Shown piece after piece: positions 49,601 through 57,574 of a stretch of DNA of 64,000 bases. The stretch covers positions 61,610 through 125,609 of the forward strand of contig NZ_JAVMIP010000007.1 in NCBI RefSeq assembly GCF_031729055.1, read 5' to 3'. Position numbers and translations under genes: made by a program. The DNA comes from Pseudocalidococcus azoricus BACA0444. GTDB taxonomy: Bacteria; Cyanobacteriota; Cyanobacteriia; Thermosynechococcales; Thermosynechococcaceae. The notes beneath the pieces were generated by a model that was given only the letters and a program-made list of their open reading frames with translations, searched no databases and was not told the DNA's origin. The first letter of the stretch is position 1. Every line of letters begins with the position of its first letter.

Positions 49601-51294
49601 ATGCCGATACGATGGTGGGTGGCATTGGTAATGATACCTATGTCGTGGATAATTCGGGCGATAACGTTACGGAAAACTCCAGTGAAGGAATTGATTTAGT
49701 CCTCTCTTCCATTACCTACAGCCTGACCCTTGACGTTGAAAACCTGACCCTAACCGGAACATCAAACCTCAATGGCACAGGAAACACCCTCAATAACACC
49801 ATTACAGGAAATTCAGGGAACAATACCCTCAATGGCTCCACCGGGGCTGACCGGATGATTGGCGGGTTAGGGGATGATAGTTATCTGGTGGATAATGTCG
49901 GCGATGTGGTGGTTGAAGGGGTAGGAGAAGGACTGGATATCGTCTTTACAACCGTTACCTATAGCCTGAGTGCCAATATTGAAAATATGACCCAGGCCGG
50001 CAGCAGCAATATTGATGGCACAGGGAACGACCTTAACAATACGATTCTGGGAAATACCGGGAGTAATGTTCTCTCGGGCTTAGATGGCGATGATAGCCTG
50101 AGTGGGCGAGGGGGTAACGATACCTTATTGGGGGCCATTGGGAATGATTATCTAGACGGTGGCCCCGGTGCAGATGTTATGGAAGGAGGAGTGGGTAACG
50201 ATACCTATGTCGTAGATAACCTTGGGGATGTAGTCAGTGAAAATGCTGATGCAGGGATTGACTTAGTTCTCGCTTCCCTTAGTTATAGTTTGACGGCTCA
50301 TGTGGAGAACCTAACGTTGACGGGGGGGAGCAGTTTCAGCGGAACCGGAAATACTCTCAGCAACACAATTATGGGGAATAGTGGGAATAATTCCCTCAAT
50401 GGCTGGACAGGAGCCGACTTTATGGCTGGGGGTCTGGGCAATGATACCTATGTGGTGGATAACGTTGGGGATGTCGTGGTTGAAAACCCATCGGCGGGGA
50501 TTGACCGTGTGTTTGCCTCCCTGAGCTACAGTTTGGGAGCTAATGTTGAGAACCTCACTTTAACCGGAACCGATAATCTCAATGGCATGGGTAATGACCT
50601 CAACAACACCCTTGCAGGAAATTCAGGGAACAATACCCTTAATGGCTTGACGGGGGCTGACCGGATGATTGGCGGGTTAGGGGATGATAGTTATCTGGTG
50701 GATAATGTCGGCGATGTGGTGGTTGAAGGGGTAGGAGAAGGACTGGATATCGTCTTTACAACCGTTACCTATAGCCTGAGTGCCAATATTGAAAATATGA
50801 CCCAGGCCGGCAGCAGCAATATTGATGGCACAGGGAACGACCTTAACAATACGATTCTGGGAAACTCTGGAAATAATATTTTATCTGGTTTAAATGGAGA
50901 TGATAGTCTGAATGGGCGGGTAGGGAACGATACCTTAGTCGGCGGCTTCGGTCTGGATGTCTTGACTGGGGGGCCTGGGAATGATGCGTTTCGATTTAAT
51001 GCGCCAAATCAAGGATTGGATACCCTGACTGACTTTAGTAAAGTGTTGGGGAACGTTGACCAGATCCAGGTCTTGGCGACTGGGTTTGGGGGTGGCTTGA
51101 CGACGGGGGTTTTACTGGCGAGTCAGTTTCATTTAGGGACTGCGGCTACAACCCCCACCCAGCGATTTATCTATAACCAACCCAATGGATTTCTGTTCTT
51201 TGATGTGGATGGGTCGGGAAGCACAAGTCAGGTGCATTTTGCCACGTTGAGTAACAAGCCCAATTTAACGTTTACGGATATTGTTGTCGTTTAA
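43687..51294 (+). CDS. Giant repeat/RTX secreted protein A
   Basis: 2535 residues, no classical signal peptide. Residues 1-20 (MAIIFTNPTNAPTAGPDTIV) equal those of the paralogue at 52322. Residues about 25-1855 are, by my estimate, 85-90 tandem copies of a roughly 21-residue unit GGNDxLYGEYYNxxIxGGxVx. Residues 1860-2430 are RTX-type calcium-binding repeats (GGLGDDSYLVDNVGDVV, GNGGNDTLLGLDGNDYLNGG). The C-terminus (FLFFDVDGSGSTSQVHFATL) resembles type I secretion signals. Cysteines are very rare: C1564 and the pair C1821-G-C1823. I infer a beta-roll or beta-solenoid extracellular protein; adhesion, matrix or S-layer roles are possible. Confidence 0.85.
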   Translation: MAIIFTNPTNAPTAGPDTIVGNNANDTINGLDGEDELYGESFVGSNNGLAGSDNLYGDSYTGSISGTAFNDTLYGELYNNSFLSNDTGGNDTLYGEYLNSNITGGSVTGGNDTLYGEYYLDRIIGGTVIGGSDRLSGEYYNGNITGGTVTGGNDILYGERYNSLIVDNAGGTVTGGNDTLYGEYYNGSITGGTVTGGNDTLYGERYQSDIIGGTVTGGNDVLYGEHYNGSISGGTVAGGNDVLYGEFHNSSISGGTFTGGNDALYGEYYNSSIVGGSVSGGNDILYGEYFNATFRTFTGFTSGNDTLYGEYYNQVLSGTASILGGDDTLYGEYYNGSNTVGGSVTGGNDELSGEYYNSSISGGTVRGGNDELSGEYYNSPFVGITGGTVTGGNDTLSGERYQGNIIGGIVMGGNDALYGEYYNGSISGGLVRGGNDVLLGEFYGGGLTGDTVTGGNDTLYGEYYNSNITRGTVTGGNDVLFGELYGNGITGGTVTGGNDVLFGEFYGNGIAGGTVTGGNDILVGEYYNSSIVGGSITGGNDILVGEYYNSSIVGGSITGGNDVLYGEYYGENLTGGSVTAGNDLLYGEYYNLFINGGTIVGGNDTLYGEYFNGRVGVNPAGGNDQLYGEFYNQALSGTASILGGNDALYGEYYNSSIAGGIDTGGTDTLYGEFYNAVILGGTVIGGDDELYGEYYNGSITGGTVSGGDDKLSGEYYNSSITGGTVASGNDTLSGERYQGGIISGTVSGGDDKLSGEYYNSSITGGTVTGGNDVLLGEFHLGGLIGGTVTGGNDALYGEFYGNGITGGTVTGGNDALFGELYGNGITGGIVTGGNDSLYGEFYSSSIFSGTVTGGNDELYGEYYNSSITSGTVTGGNDELYGEYFNGTVGVNPAGGNDQLYGEFYNQALSGTASILGGNDALYGEYYNSSIAGGIDTGGTDTLYGEFYNAVILGGTVIGGDDELYGEYYNGSIAGGTIVGGHDRLYGEFYGNNITSGEIISGSDNLSGEHYASSITGGTVTGGNDALYGESYNNITGGMVTGGNDQLSGEFYNESIIDGTVTGGDDDVYGEHYLNSITGGIVSGGDDVLLGEYYSNSINGGLVTSGNDRLFGEYYNSITGGSVTGGDDALIGDFYTGNISNGIVIGGNDTADGEYYLNISGGTVTSGNDFIYGEYYSAIGGGSVVGGNDTLAGEQYGSITGGVVTAGDDHLYGEYYIGSIDSAASVSSGSDLIHGELYQGDIGDSSVQAGNDTIYGEYYNSNISTGTITGGNDTLYGEEYISVIALGTIVAGNDIIYGEYFNGSISGGVVTGGDDEIYGEAFAALISAGEIIAGSDQLYGEYFDKNISGGTITGGDDTLYGSRYLNGISGGTIQGGNDTLYGEYFNSSITGGEVTGGDDVLQGEAHFAVISGGTITGGDNSIFGEFYAGPISNAIVYGGNNDLLGESYFDLLSGGSITGGDDLLVGNLINGPVTNATVVGGSNYVVGESYAGNIVDGEISGGNDTLVGQALNNSITNSSIELGSNTLYGEYYQGEISGGTVQGGQDLLYGESHSGIINSDVIAGCDDIFGEYYEADITGGVVIGGNDLAFGEYIATVTGGTVTGGDNYIAGEYYQGTIPTASVQGGNDTLYGQYVETVADSQLYSGSNGLFGEDYEGIITNATVQGGDDVLYGQYIGNVSGNAFLVNGGLGLFGEFYYEEIISSEIYGGNDTLYGAYYSRISGGAVVTTSNDLLGEGFDFNITNATIQAGDDVIYGAYYGEISGGEVANGFNFIYGENYLGDITDSSIQQGNDTIYGAYYGTISGGTVTGGTNYISGDEEQCGCGSVTNSTITGGDDVLYGDYYGDILGGDITAGDDGLYGGGGNDTLAGEYYAGSIASSATIVAGDDVLDGGAGIDTVDYTTVLSGVIADLEAGMAEGGSGDDELYDIENLLGSAFDDSFGGNGDANSLIGNGGNDTLLGLDGNDYLNGGVDADTMVGGIGNDTYVVDNSGDNVTENSSEGIDLVLSSITYSLTLDVENLTLTGTSNLNGTGNTLNNTITGNSGNNTLNGSTGADRMIGGLGDDSYLVDNVGDVVVEGVGEGLDIVFTTVTYSLSANIENMTQAGSSNIDGTGNDLNNTILGNTGSNVLSGLDGDDSLSGRGGNDTLLGAIGNDYLDGGPGADVMEGGVGNDTYVVDNLGDVVSENADAGIDLVLASLSYSLTAHVENLTLTGGSSFSGTGNTLSNTIMGNSGNNSLNGWTGADFMAGGLGNDTYVVDNVGDVVVENPSAGIDRVFASLSYSLGANVENLTLTGTDNLNGMGNDLNNTLAGNSGNNTLNGLTGADRMIGGLGDDSYLVDNVGDVVVEGVGEGLDIVFTTVTYSLSANIENMTQAGSSNIDGTGNDLNNTILGNSGNNILSGLNGDDSLNGRVGNDTLVGGFGLDVLTGGPGNDAFRFNAPNQGLDTLTDFSKVLGNVDQIQVLATGFGGGLTTGVLLASQFHLGTAATTPTQRFIYNQPNGFLFFDVDGSGSTSQVHFATLSNKPNLTFTDIVVV
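43870..49250 (+). repeat. 63-bp-period coding repeat array in giant gene A
   Basis: The DNA repeats with a 63-nt period, most clearly GGCGGCAATGATGTTCTCTA followed by CGGGGAATATTACAACAGCA. Larger near-identical blocks exist: GAATATTTCAATGGCA... at 45511 and 46330 (offset 819 bp, 13 units). Copies in the middle are the most alike, those at the 3' side more diverged, as expected from unequal crossover. Confidence 0.85.
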
Positions 51295-51355
51295 GGTTAG
51301 GATTGGACTCATTTAATGTGATTGCTTGTTGGCCTGGTTCTGGGTTCTTTTTTCC

Positions 51356-52201
51356 ATGACCCAAGATAATCTATGCAAATCCCTAGTGGAAAGCAACCCC
51401 AGGCCCTTGGTCACATGGCTCTTAGGTCAATCGGTTAGTGATACTGACATTAACATCCTCAAAACTGAGCTATCCATAGAACCGATCCGGGCCGATTTTG
51501 TCAGTTTTTTAGATGTAGGTAGTCAAATTCTACACCTAGAATTTCAAACCCAACCCGACCCAGAAATGCCCTTACGAATGTTGGATTATTACACGAGGCT
51601 TTATCGTCAGTATCGCCGTCCAGTTAAGCAAATCGTCTTATTTCTCAAACCCACCACTTCAATCCAGGTGCAAGTCAATCATTTTGAAACCGAAAACACA
51701 ATCCATCGCTATCAAGTTGTCCGACTATGGGAAGTAGAAGCGACAGACCTTTTACCTTTTCCCAGCCTCTGGCCCCTAGCAATTTTAGCAAAAACTGAAA
51801 ACCCAGAAAATTTGTTAACGGAGGTAGCCCAACGCTTAGAGACTTTAGAAAACCGCTCAGAACGTATTACCCTGACAACTTACACGTACTTGCTGGGTGG
51901 GCTAAAGTTTAGAGAAGAGGTATTAGAGCAGTTGTTACGGGAGGAAATCATGCAGGAATCTGTAACCTATCGGCGGTTAGTCCAAACCAGTGAAGAGCGC
52001 GGGCGACAAGAAGGACGACAAGAAGGGGAAGTTTTGCTAACCCTACATCTCCTCCAACACAAATTTGGCCCTCTGTCCGATGACCTCAGTCAACAAATCC
52101 GTAGCTTATCTATTCCCCAACTGGAAAACCTGGCCGAGAGCCTTCTCGATTTTCAAACCCCCGCTGACTTGATCACCTGGCTCAATAAAATTCTCTCTTA
52201 A
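51356..52201 (+). CDS. Rpn-family nuclease-like protein with DUF4351
   Basis: 281 residues from the ATG at 51356; the frame extends to a TTG ten codons upstream. The N-terminal domain (RADFVSFLDVGSQILHLEFQ, TQPDPEMPLRMLDYYTRLYR) has the D...E-x-Q arrangement of the PD-(D/E)XK Rpn/YhgA-like nucleases; the C-terminal (TLHLLQHKFGPLSDDLSQQI, LENLAESLLDFQTPADLITW) matches DUF4351, its common partner in cyanobacteria. Rpn proteins promote recombination or act in defence. It sits between the two giant paralogues in the same direction, 62 bp after the first. Confidence 0.82.
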   Translation: MTQDNLCKSLVESNPRPLVTWLLGQSVSDTDINILKTELSIEPIRADFVSFLDVGSQILHLEFQTQPDPEMPLRMLDYYTRLYRQYRRPVKQIVLFLKPTTSIQVQVNHFETENTIHRYQVVRLWEVEATDLLPFPSLWPLAILAKTENPENLLTEVAQRLETLENRSERITLTTYTYLLGGLKFREEVLEQLLREEIMQESVTYRRLVQTSEERGRQEGRQEGEVLLTLHLLQHKFGPLSDDLSQQIRSLSIPQLENLAESLLDFQTPADLITWLNKILS

Positions 52202-52321
52202 AAAATCATCAAAGCAGAATTAAGTTTTATTTTAGTTGTTATCTCTAGCTGCACCAGCCTAGATAGTAGGTCACACTGGACTTAAGAAGAATTAGCTGTC
52301 CCTCCGCTTCCCGGTATCTCT

Positions 52322-55300
52322 ATGGCCATCATCTTTACTAACCCCACCAATGCCCCCACTGCTGGCCCCGACACCATTGTGGGCGATAACGCAAATGACA
52401 TAATCAATGGACTGGACGGGGCAGACTTGCTTCTGGGCGAATCCTTCACAGGCTCAGTCAGTGGTGCAGCAGGTAACGATGTTCTTTATGGCGATTCTTT
52501 CTCAGGCTCTGTCAGTGGCATGGCCTGGAGTGACAGCCTCTTTGGAGAGCGTTACTTCAGCGGGATCACGGGCGGTATAGTTTCTGGTGGGGATGATACT
52601 CTCTATGGCGAATATTACTTGAGTGGGATTGCTGGCGGCATAGTTTCTGGGGCAGATGATTATCTCTACGGTGAAATTTACGATGGCAACATTACAGGTA
52701 GTACAGTCTCCGGAGGCAATGATTATCTATATGGCGAGTACTACAACAGCAGCATTACGGGAGGCACGGTTACTGGAGGGAGTGACGTTCTCTTAGGGGA
52801 GCGCTATGGTGGCGAAATTACAGGTGGCACGGTCTCAGTCTCTGGGGGACATGACATACTCTATGGGGAGTATTACTTCGGTGAGATTGCGGGTGGCGTA
52901 GTCGCTGGAGCCAGTGATGGTCTCTACGGCGAGATTTACATCAGCAGTATCACGGGTGGGACAGTTACTGGGGGTGACGATGCTCTCTATGGGGAGTACT
53001 ACAACAGCAGTATCACCGGGAGCACAGTTACAGCAGCGGGTGATTTTCTTTACGGTGAGTACTACAACAGTCGCATCATAGGAGGGACGGTTTTAGGGGG
53101 GCATGATACTCTCTATGGCGAGTACTACAACAGCAGCATTACGGGAGGCACGGTTACAGCAGCGGGTGATTATCTCTACGGTGAAATTTACGATAGCAGC
53201 ATCACAACCAGCACCGTTACCGGGGGCAATGATGTCCTCTATGGGGAGTATTACAACAGCATTACCGGTGGCACAGTTTCTGGGGGGAGTGATATTCTCT
53301 TCGGGGAGCGTTATGCTAGCGAAATTACGAGCAGCACCGTCTCCGTTGTTGGTGGCAATGATTCTCTCTGCGGAGAATATTACTTCGGTGAGATTGCGGG
53401 TGGCGTAGTCGCTGGAGCCAGTGATGGTCTCTACGGCGAGATTTACATCAGCAGTATCACGGGTGGGACAGTTACTGGGGGTGACGATGCTCTCTATGGG
53501 GAGTACTACAACAGCAGTATCACCGGGAGCACAGTTACAGCAGCGGGTGATTTTCTTTACGGTGAGTACTACAACAGTCGCATCATAGGAGGGACGGTTT
53601 TAGGGGGGCATGATACTCTCTATGGCGAGTACTACAACAGCAGCATTACGGGAGGCACGGTTACAGCAGCGGGTGATTATCTCTACGGTGAAATTTACGA
53701 TAGCAGCATCACAACCAGCACCGTTACCGGGGGCAATGATGTCCTCTATGGGGAGTATTACAACAGCATTACCGGTGGCACAGTTTCTGGGGGGAGTGAT
53801 ATTCTCTTCGGGGAGCGTTATGCTAGCGAAATTACGAGCAGCACCGTCTCCGTTGTTGGTGGCAATGATTCTCTCTGCGGAGAATATTACTTCGGTGAGA
53901 TTGCGGGTGGCGTAGTCGCTGGAGCCAGTGATGGTCTCTACGGCGAGATTTACATCAGCAGTATCACGGGTGGGACAGTTACTGGGGGTGACGATGCTCT
54001 CTATGGGGAGTACTACAACAGTGGTATCACGGATGGCGTTGTTACCGGGGGCAATGACGAGCTTTATGGCGAATACTATAACGCGACGATTGGCAGTGCA
54101 GCTGTAGTCATTAGTGGGGCAGACCTGATTTATGGTGAACTTTATCAGGGCGATATTGGTGATAGTTCAGTCCAGTCCGGGAACGATACAATTTACGGCG
54201 AATACTACAACAGCAACATCAGCACTGGCACGATTACCGGCGGGAATGACACCCTTTATGGCGAAGAATATATCAGTGTAATTGCCCTAGGGACTATTGT
54301 TGCTGGCAACGACATTATTTATGGCGAATACTTCAATGGCAGTATTTCTGGCGGGGTGGTCACTGGGGGTGATGATGAAATTTACGGTGAAGCCTTTGCC
54401 GCTCTAATTTCTGCGGGTGAGATCAGCGGTGGCAATAATCAGTTATATGGCGAATATTTTGACAAACAGATTTCCGGGGGAACCGTTATCGGTGGGAATG
54501 ACACCCTCTACGGCAGTCGCTATTTCAGCGGGATTTCCGGCGGCATCATTGAGGGCGGGAGTAACAGTCTTTATGGTGAATTTTTCAACAGCAGCATTAC
54601 CGGCGGTGAGGTCAACAGTGGCGATGATGTTCTCATTGGTGAGTCCCACTTTGACGTAATCTCTGCGGGTTCCATTGCGGGGGGGAGCGACACCCTCGTT
54701 GGTGACTATTTCCAAGGCAGTATTTCAAACGCCATCGTCAATGGGGGCGATAATGTCCTGATCGGGGAAGAGTATGTCAATTTCCTCTCGGGTGGCACAG
54801 TTACAGGCGGCGATGATCTCCTTGTTGGTCAGTTGGTGAATGGAGAGGTCAATAATGCCACGATTGTTGGTGCATTTAACGTTCTGTCCGGTGAAGATTA
54901 TCTCAGCAACATCATCGGCGGGGAGATTAGTGGGGGCAACGATACCCTAGCCGGCCATGTTTTTAACAACACCATCACCAACAGCAGCATTGATTTAGAC
55001 AGTAATTTACTCTATGGCGAATACTACGGCGGTGAGATTGGTGGCGGTATAGTCAGCGGAGGCAATGATCAGCTTTATGGTTACGCCATCGCGGGCATCA
55101 TCGGCGGAGATCTAACCACAGGTAGTAATGAACTTGCTGGAGAATACTATGCCGCAGACATTACTAACGGTGAAGTTATTGGCGGTGATGACATTATCTA
55201 TGGGGAATCCCTGGAGCTAATTGATGGCCTGGTTGCCTTCAGTGGTGGGCATTCTATTTATGGGGAATACTATGGTGGTGAAATTACCGGGGGCACAATT

Positions 55301-57505
55301 CAGGGGGGTGACGATACGCTCTATGGTCAGCGGTTTGTCACCATTACCAACAGTGATCTGAGTACAACTCAAAACTTAGTCGCTGGGGAATATTTTGACT
55401 TCGATATTTCTGGCGGAACCATCCAATCTGGTAATGATGTTCTATACGGCCTCTCGGTTGAGACAGTTACTGATAGCTCCCTGCAAACTGGCTTAAACCT
55501 CATTACGGGAGAATCCTATCTTGGGCCGGTTACCAATACTACGATCCAAGATGGCAACGATACCCTTTATGGCAATTATTTTGGCACTGTTACGAACAGC
55601 ACAATTTTTACTGGACTCAATCAGATTTATGGTGAGGAGTATGGGGATTTAACAAATAGCTCTGTCAACGCCGGGGATGATCTCATCTACGGGGCTTACT
55701 TTGGCACCATTACCAGCGGCGAGATTAGCTGGGGAGCCAACTTTCTTTTGGGTGAGGGTGATTTTGGTGACTTAACAGGCAGCACGATTCAGGCCGGGGA
55801 TGACACGATTTACGGGGCCTATTTTGGGCTTATTTCCGGTGGCACAATTACAGGATTTGGGAATCAAATTGAAGGTGGAGATCCCTGTGGTTGTAGCAGT
55901 AGCACCTCCTTTATTAGCGGCAATGATGTGGGCTATGGGGAATACTTCGGTACTATTTCTGGCGGGATAGTCACGGCGGGTACAGATCAGATCAATGGCG
56001 GAACGGGGAACGACACTCTCTATGGCGAATACTACGGCAGCATCAATGCCCCTAGCGGTGAAATTACGGGTGGGGATGATGTTATTTGGGGTGAATTTTT
56101 AGGGGAGATTGTCACCGATACGGTTGTTGGCAATGATGAACTCTATGGCGAGTTTTACCAAACCATCCAAAATTCCAGTGTCACCAGTGGTAATGACCTG
56201 ATCTTTGGCCAGTATTACCAAGAAAACATTGTCAATGTCTCAGTCAGTGGCGGCAATGACACGATCTATGGCGAGTATGTCCAGGGCTTAATTGATACCA
56301 GTACGGTTGTTGGTGGGGATGACACTCTCTATGGGGACTACTACGAAGGCAGTATTCTTGGCTCAACCGTTGTTGCTGGCAATGACCTGATCCATGGCGA
56401 TGCTTTTGTCGGGGGAGTAGTTAACAGTTCTGTCAGTGGTGGCAATGACCTCATCTATGGCGACTATTTTGAGTCGGGGATTGATACCTCAGAAGTTGTA
56501 GCTGGGAATAACTCACTTTTTGGTGGCTTAGGAAATGATGTTCTCTATGGACAGTCTTTTAGCGGCGTAACTACCAGCAGCAGCATTACCGGGGGCAATG
56601 ATTATCTGGATGGTGGAGCCGGAGCCGATACGATGTTTGGCAGCATTGGGGATGATACCTATGTTGTCGATAATGCTGGGGATGTTGTGACTGAAAATAC
56701 TAATCAAGGCACTGATTTAGTTCTCTCTTTCATTACCTACAGCTTGACCGCCAATGTTGAGAACTTAACCTTAACTGGAACGTCAAACCTCAATGGCACA
56801 GGCAACGAACTGAATAACACGATTACGGGAAATTCAGGGAACAATACCCTTAATGGCTCCACCGGGGCTGACCGGATGATTGGCGGGTTAGGGGATGATA
56901 GCTATCTGGTGGATAATGTCGGCGATGTGGTGGTTGAAGGGGTAGGAGAAGGACTGGATATCGTCTTTACAACCGTTACCTATAGCCTGAGTGCCAATAT
57001 TGAAAATATGACCCAGGCCGGCAGCAGCAATATTGATGGCACAGGGAACGACCTTAACAATACGATTCTGGGAAACTCTGGAAATAATATTTTATCTGGT
57101 TTAAATGGAGATGATAGTCTGAATGGGCGGCTGGGGAACGATACCTTAGTCGGCGGCTTTGGACTGGATGTCTTGACTGGGGGGTCTGGGAATGATGCGT
57201 TTCGATTTAATGCGCCAAATCAAGGATTGGATACGATGACCGATTTTAGAAAAGTCTCAGGTAATCAGGATCAAATTCAGGTACTCGCAACTGGTTTTGG
57301 CGGGGGCTTAACGACAGGAACATTATCAGCGAGTCAGTTTCATTTAGGGGCTGCGGCTACAACCACCACCCAGCGATTTATCTATAACCAACCCAATGGA
57401 TTTTTATTCTTTGATGTGGATGGGTCAGGCAGTGCTTCTCAAATCCACTTTGCCACTCTCAGTAACCGCCCGAGTTTGACCAATACAGATATTTGGGTTG
57501 TCTAA
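52322..57505 (+). CDS. Giant repeat/RTX secreted protein B
   Basis: 1727 residues, paralogue of protein A with the same first 20 residues and near-identical C-terminus. Residues about 25-1395 are the 21-residue units; about 1400-1620 are RTX repeats; the end (RFIYNQPNGFLFFDVDGSGS, then IHFATLSNRPS) matches A. A 507-bp block (169 codons, about eight units) is tandemly duplicated inside it. It retains the CxC pair at residues 1189/1191. The A and B genes share blocks nearly identical at DNA level (for example 47401-47651 and 54149-54399), indicating exchange between them. Confidence 0.85.
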   Translation: MAIIFTNPTNAPTAGPDTIVGDNANDIINGLDGADLLLGESFTGSVSGAAGNDVLYGDSFSGSVSGMAWSDSLFGERYFSGITGGIVSGGDDTLYGEYYLSGIAGGIVSGADDYLYGEIYDGNITGSTVSGGNDYLYGEYYNSSITGGTVTGGSDVLLGERYGGEITGGTVSVSGGHDILYGEYYFGEIAGGVVAGASDGLYGEIYISSITGGTVTGGDDALYGEYYNSSITGSTVTAAGDFLYGEYYNSRIIGGTVLGGHDTLYGEYYNSSITGGTVTAAGDYLYGEIYDSSITTSTVTGGNDVLYGEYYNSITGGTVSGGSDILFGERYASEITSSTVSVVGGNDSLCGEYYFGEIAGGVVAGASDGLYGEIYISSITGGTVTGGDDALYGEYYNSSITGSTVTAAGDFLYGEYYNSRIIGGTVLGGHDTLYGEYYNSSITGGTVTAAGDYLYGEIYDSSITTSTVTGGNDVLYGEYYNSITGGTVSGGSDILFGERYASEITSSTVSVVGGNDSLCGEYYFGEIAGGVVAGASDGLYGEIYISSITGGTVTGGDDALYGEYYNSGITDGVVTGGNDELYGEYYNATIGSAAVVISGADLIYGELYQGDIGDSSVQSGNDTIYGEYYNSNISTGTITGGNDTLYGEEYISVIALGTIVAGNDIIYGEYFNGSISGGVVTGGDDEIYGEAFAALISAGEISGGNNQLYGEYFDKQISGGTVIGGNDTLYGSRYFSGISGGIIEGGSNSLYGEFFNSSITGGEVNSGDDVLIGESHFDVISAGSIAGGSDTLVGDYFQGSISNAIVNGGDNVLIGEEYVNFLSGGTVTGGDDLLVGQLVNGEVNNATIVGAFNVLSGEDYLSNIIGGEISGGNDTLAGHVFNNTITNSSIDLDSNLLYGEYYGGEIGGGIVSGGNDQLYGYAIAGIIGGDLTTGSNELAGEYYAADITNGEVIGGDDIIYGESLELIDGLVAFSGGHSIYGEYYGGEITGGTIQGGDDTLYGQRFVTITNSDLSTTQNLVAGEYFDFDISGGTIQSGNDVLYGLSVETVTDSSLQTGLNLITGESYLGPVTNTTIQDGNDTLYGNYFGTVTNSTIFTGLNQIYGEEYGDLTNSSVNAGDDLIYGAYFGTITSGEISWGANFLLGEGDFGDLTGSTIQAGDDTIYGAYFGLISGGTITGFGNQIEGGDPCGCSSSTSFISGNDVGYGEYFGTISGGIVTAGTDQINGGTGNDTLYGEYYGSINAPSGEITGGDDVIWGEFLGEIVTDTVVGNDELYGEFYQTIQNSSVTSGNDLIFGQYYQENIVNVSVSGGNDTIYGEYVQGLIDTSTVVGGDDTLYGDYYEGSILGSTVVAGNDLIHGDAFVGGVVNSSVSGGNDLIYGDYFESGIDTSEVVAGNNSLFGGLGNDVLYGQSFSGVTTSSSITGGNDYLDGGAGADTMFGSIGDDTYVVDNAGDVVTENTNQGTDLVLSFITYSLTANVENLTLTGTSNLNGTGNELNNTITGNSGNNTLNGSTGADRMIGGLGDDSYLVDNVGDVVVEGVGEGLDIVFTTVTYSLSANIENMTQAGSSNIDGTGNDLNNTILGNSGNNILSGLNGDDSLNGRLGNDTLVGGFGLDVLTGGSGNDAFRFNAPNQGLDTMTDFRKVSGNQDQIQVLATGFGGGLTTGTLSASQFHLGAAATTTTQRFIYNQPNGFLFFDVDGSGSASQIHFATLSNRPSLTNTDIWVV
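52874..54030 (+). repeat. 507-bp tandem duplication in giant gene B
   Basis: TACTTCGGTGAGATTGCGGG begins copies at 52874, 53381 and 53888 (spacing exactly 507 bp). The first two units look identical over their length by eye; the third is partial and diverges after about 140 bp. 507 is a multiple of three, so the frame is kept. Confidence 0.9.
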
Positions 57506-57574
57506 AATCGAATATTGTTGTAGGGTATTGGCAACATTGTTAACTTTTATATCCCCAAAGCAAAGGACAACTCT

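Noticed and set aside
43978..54715. Many Ala/Ile/Val-rich ORFs on other frames and strands of the giant genes
   Set aside because: Their repetitive sequences simply mirror the 63-bp period of the coding frame; they have no ribosome-binding sites.
43900..56000. The regular 63-bp DNA repeats as a CRISPR array or non-coding minisatellite
   Set aside because: They lie in one uninterrupted frame, the period is a multiple of three, and there are no unique spacers between constant repeats.
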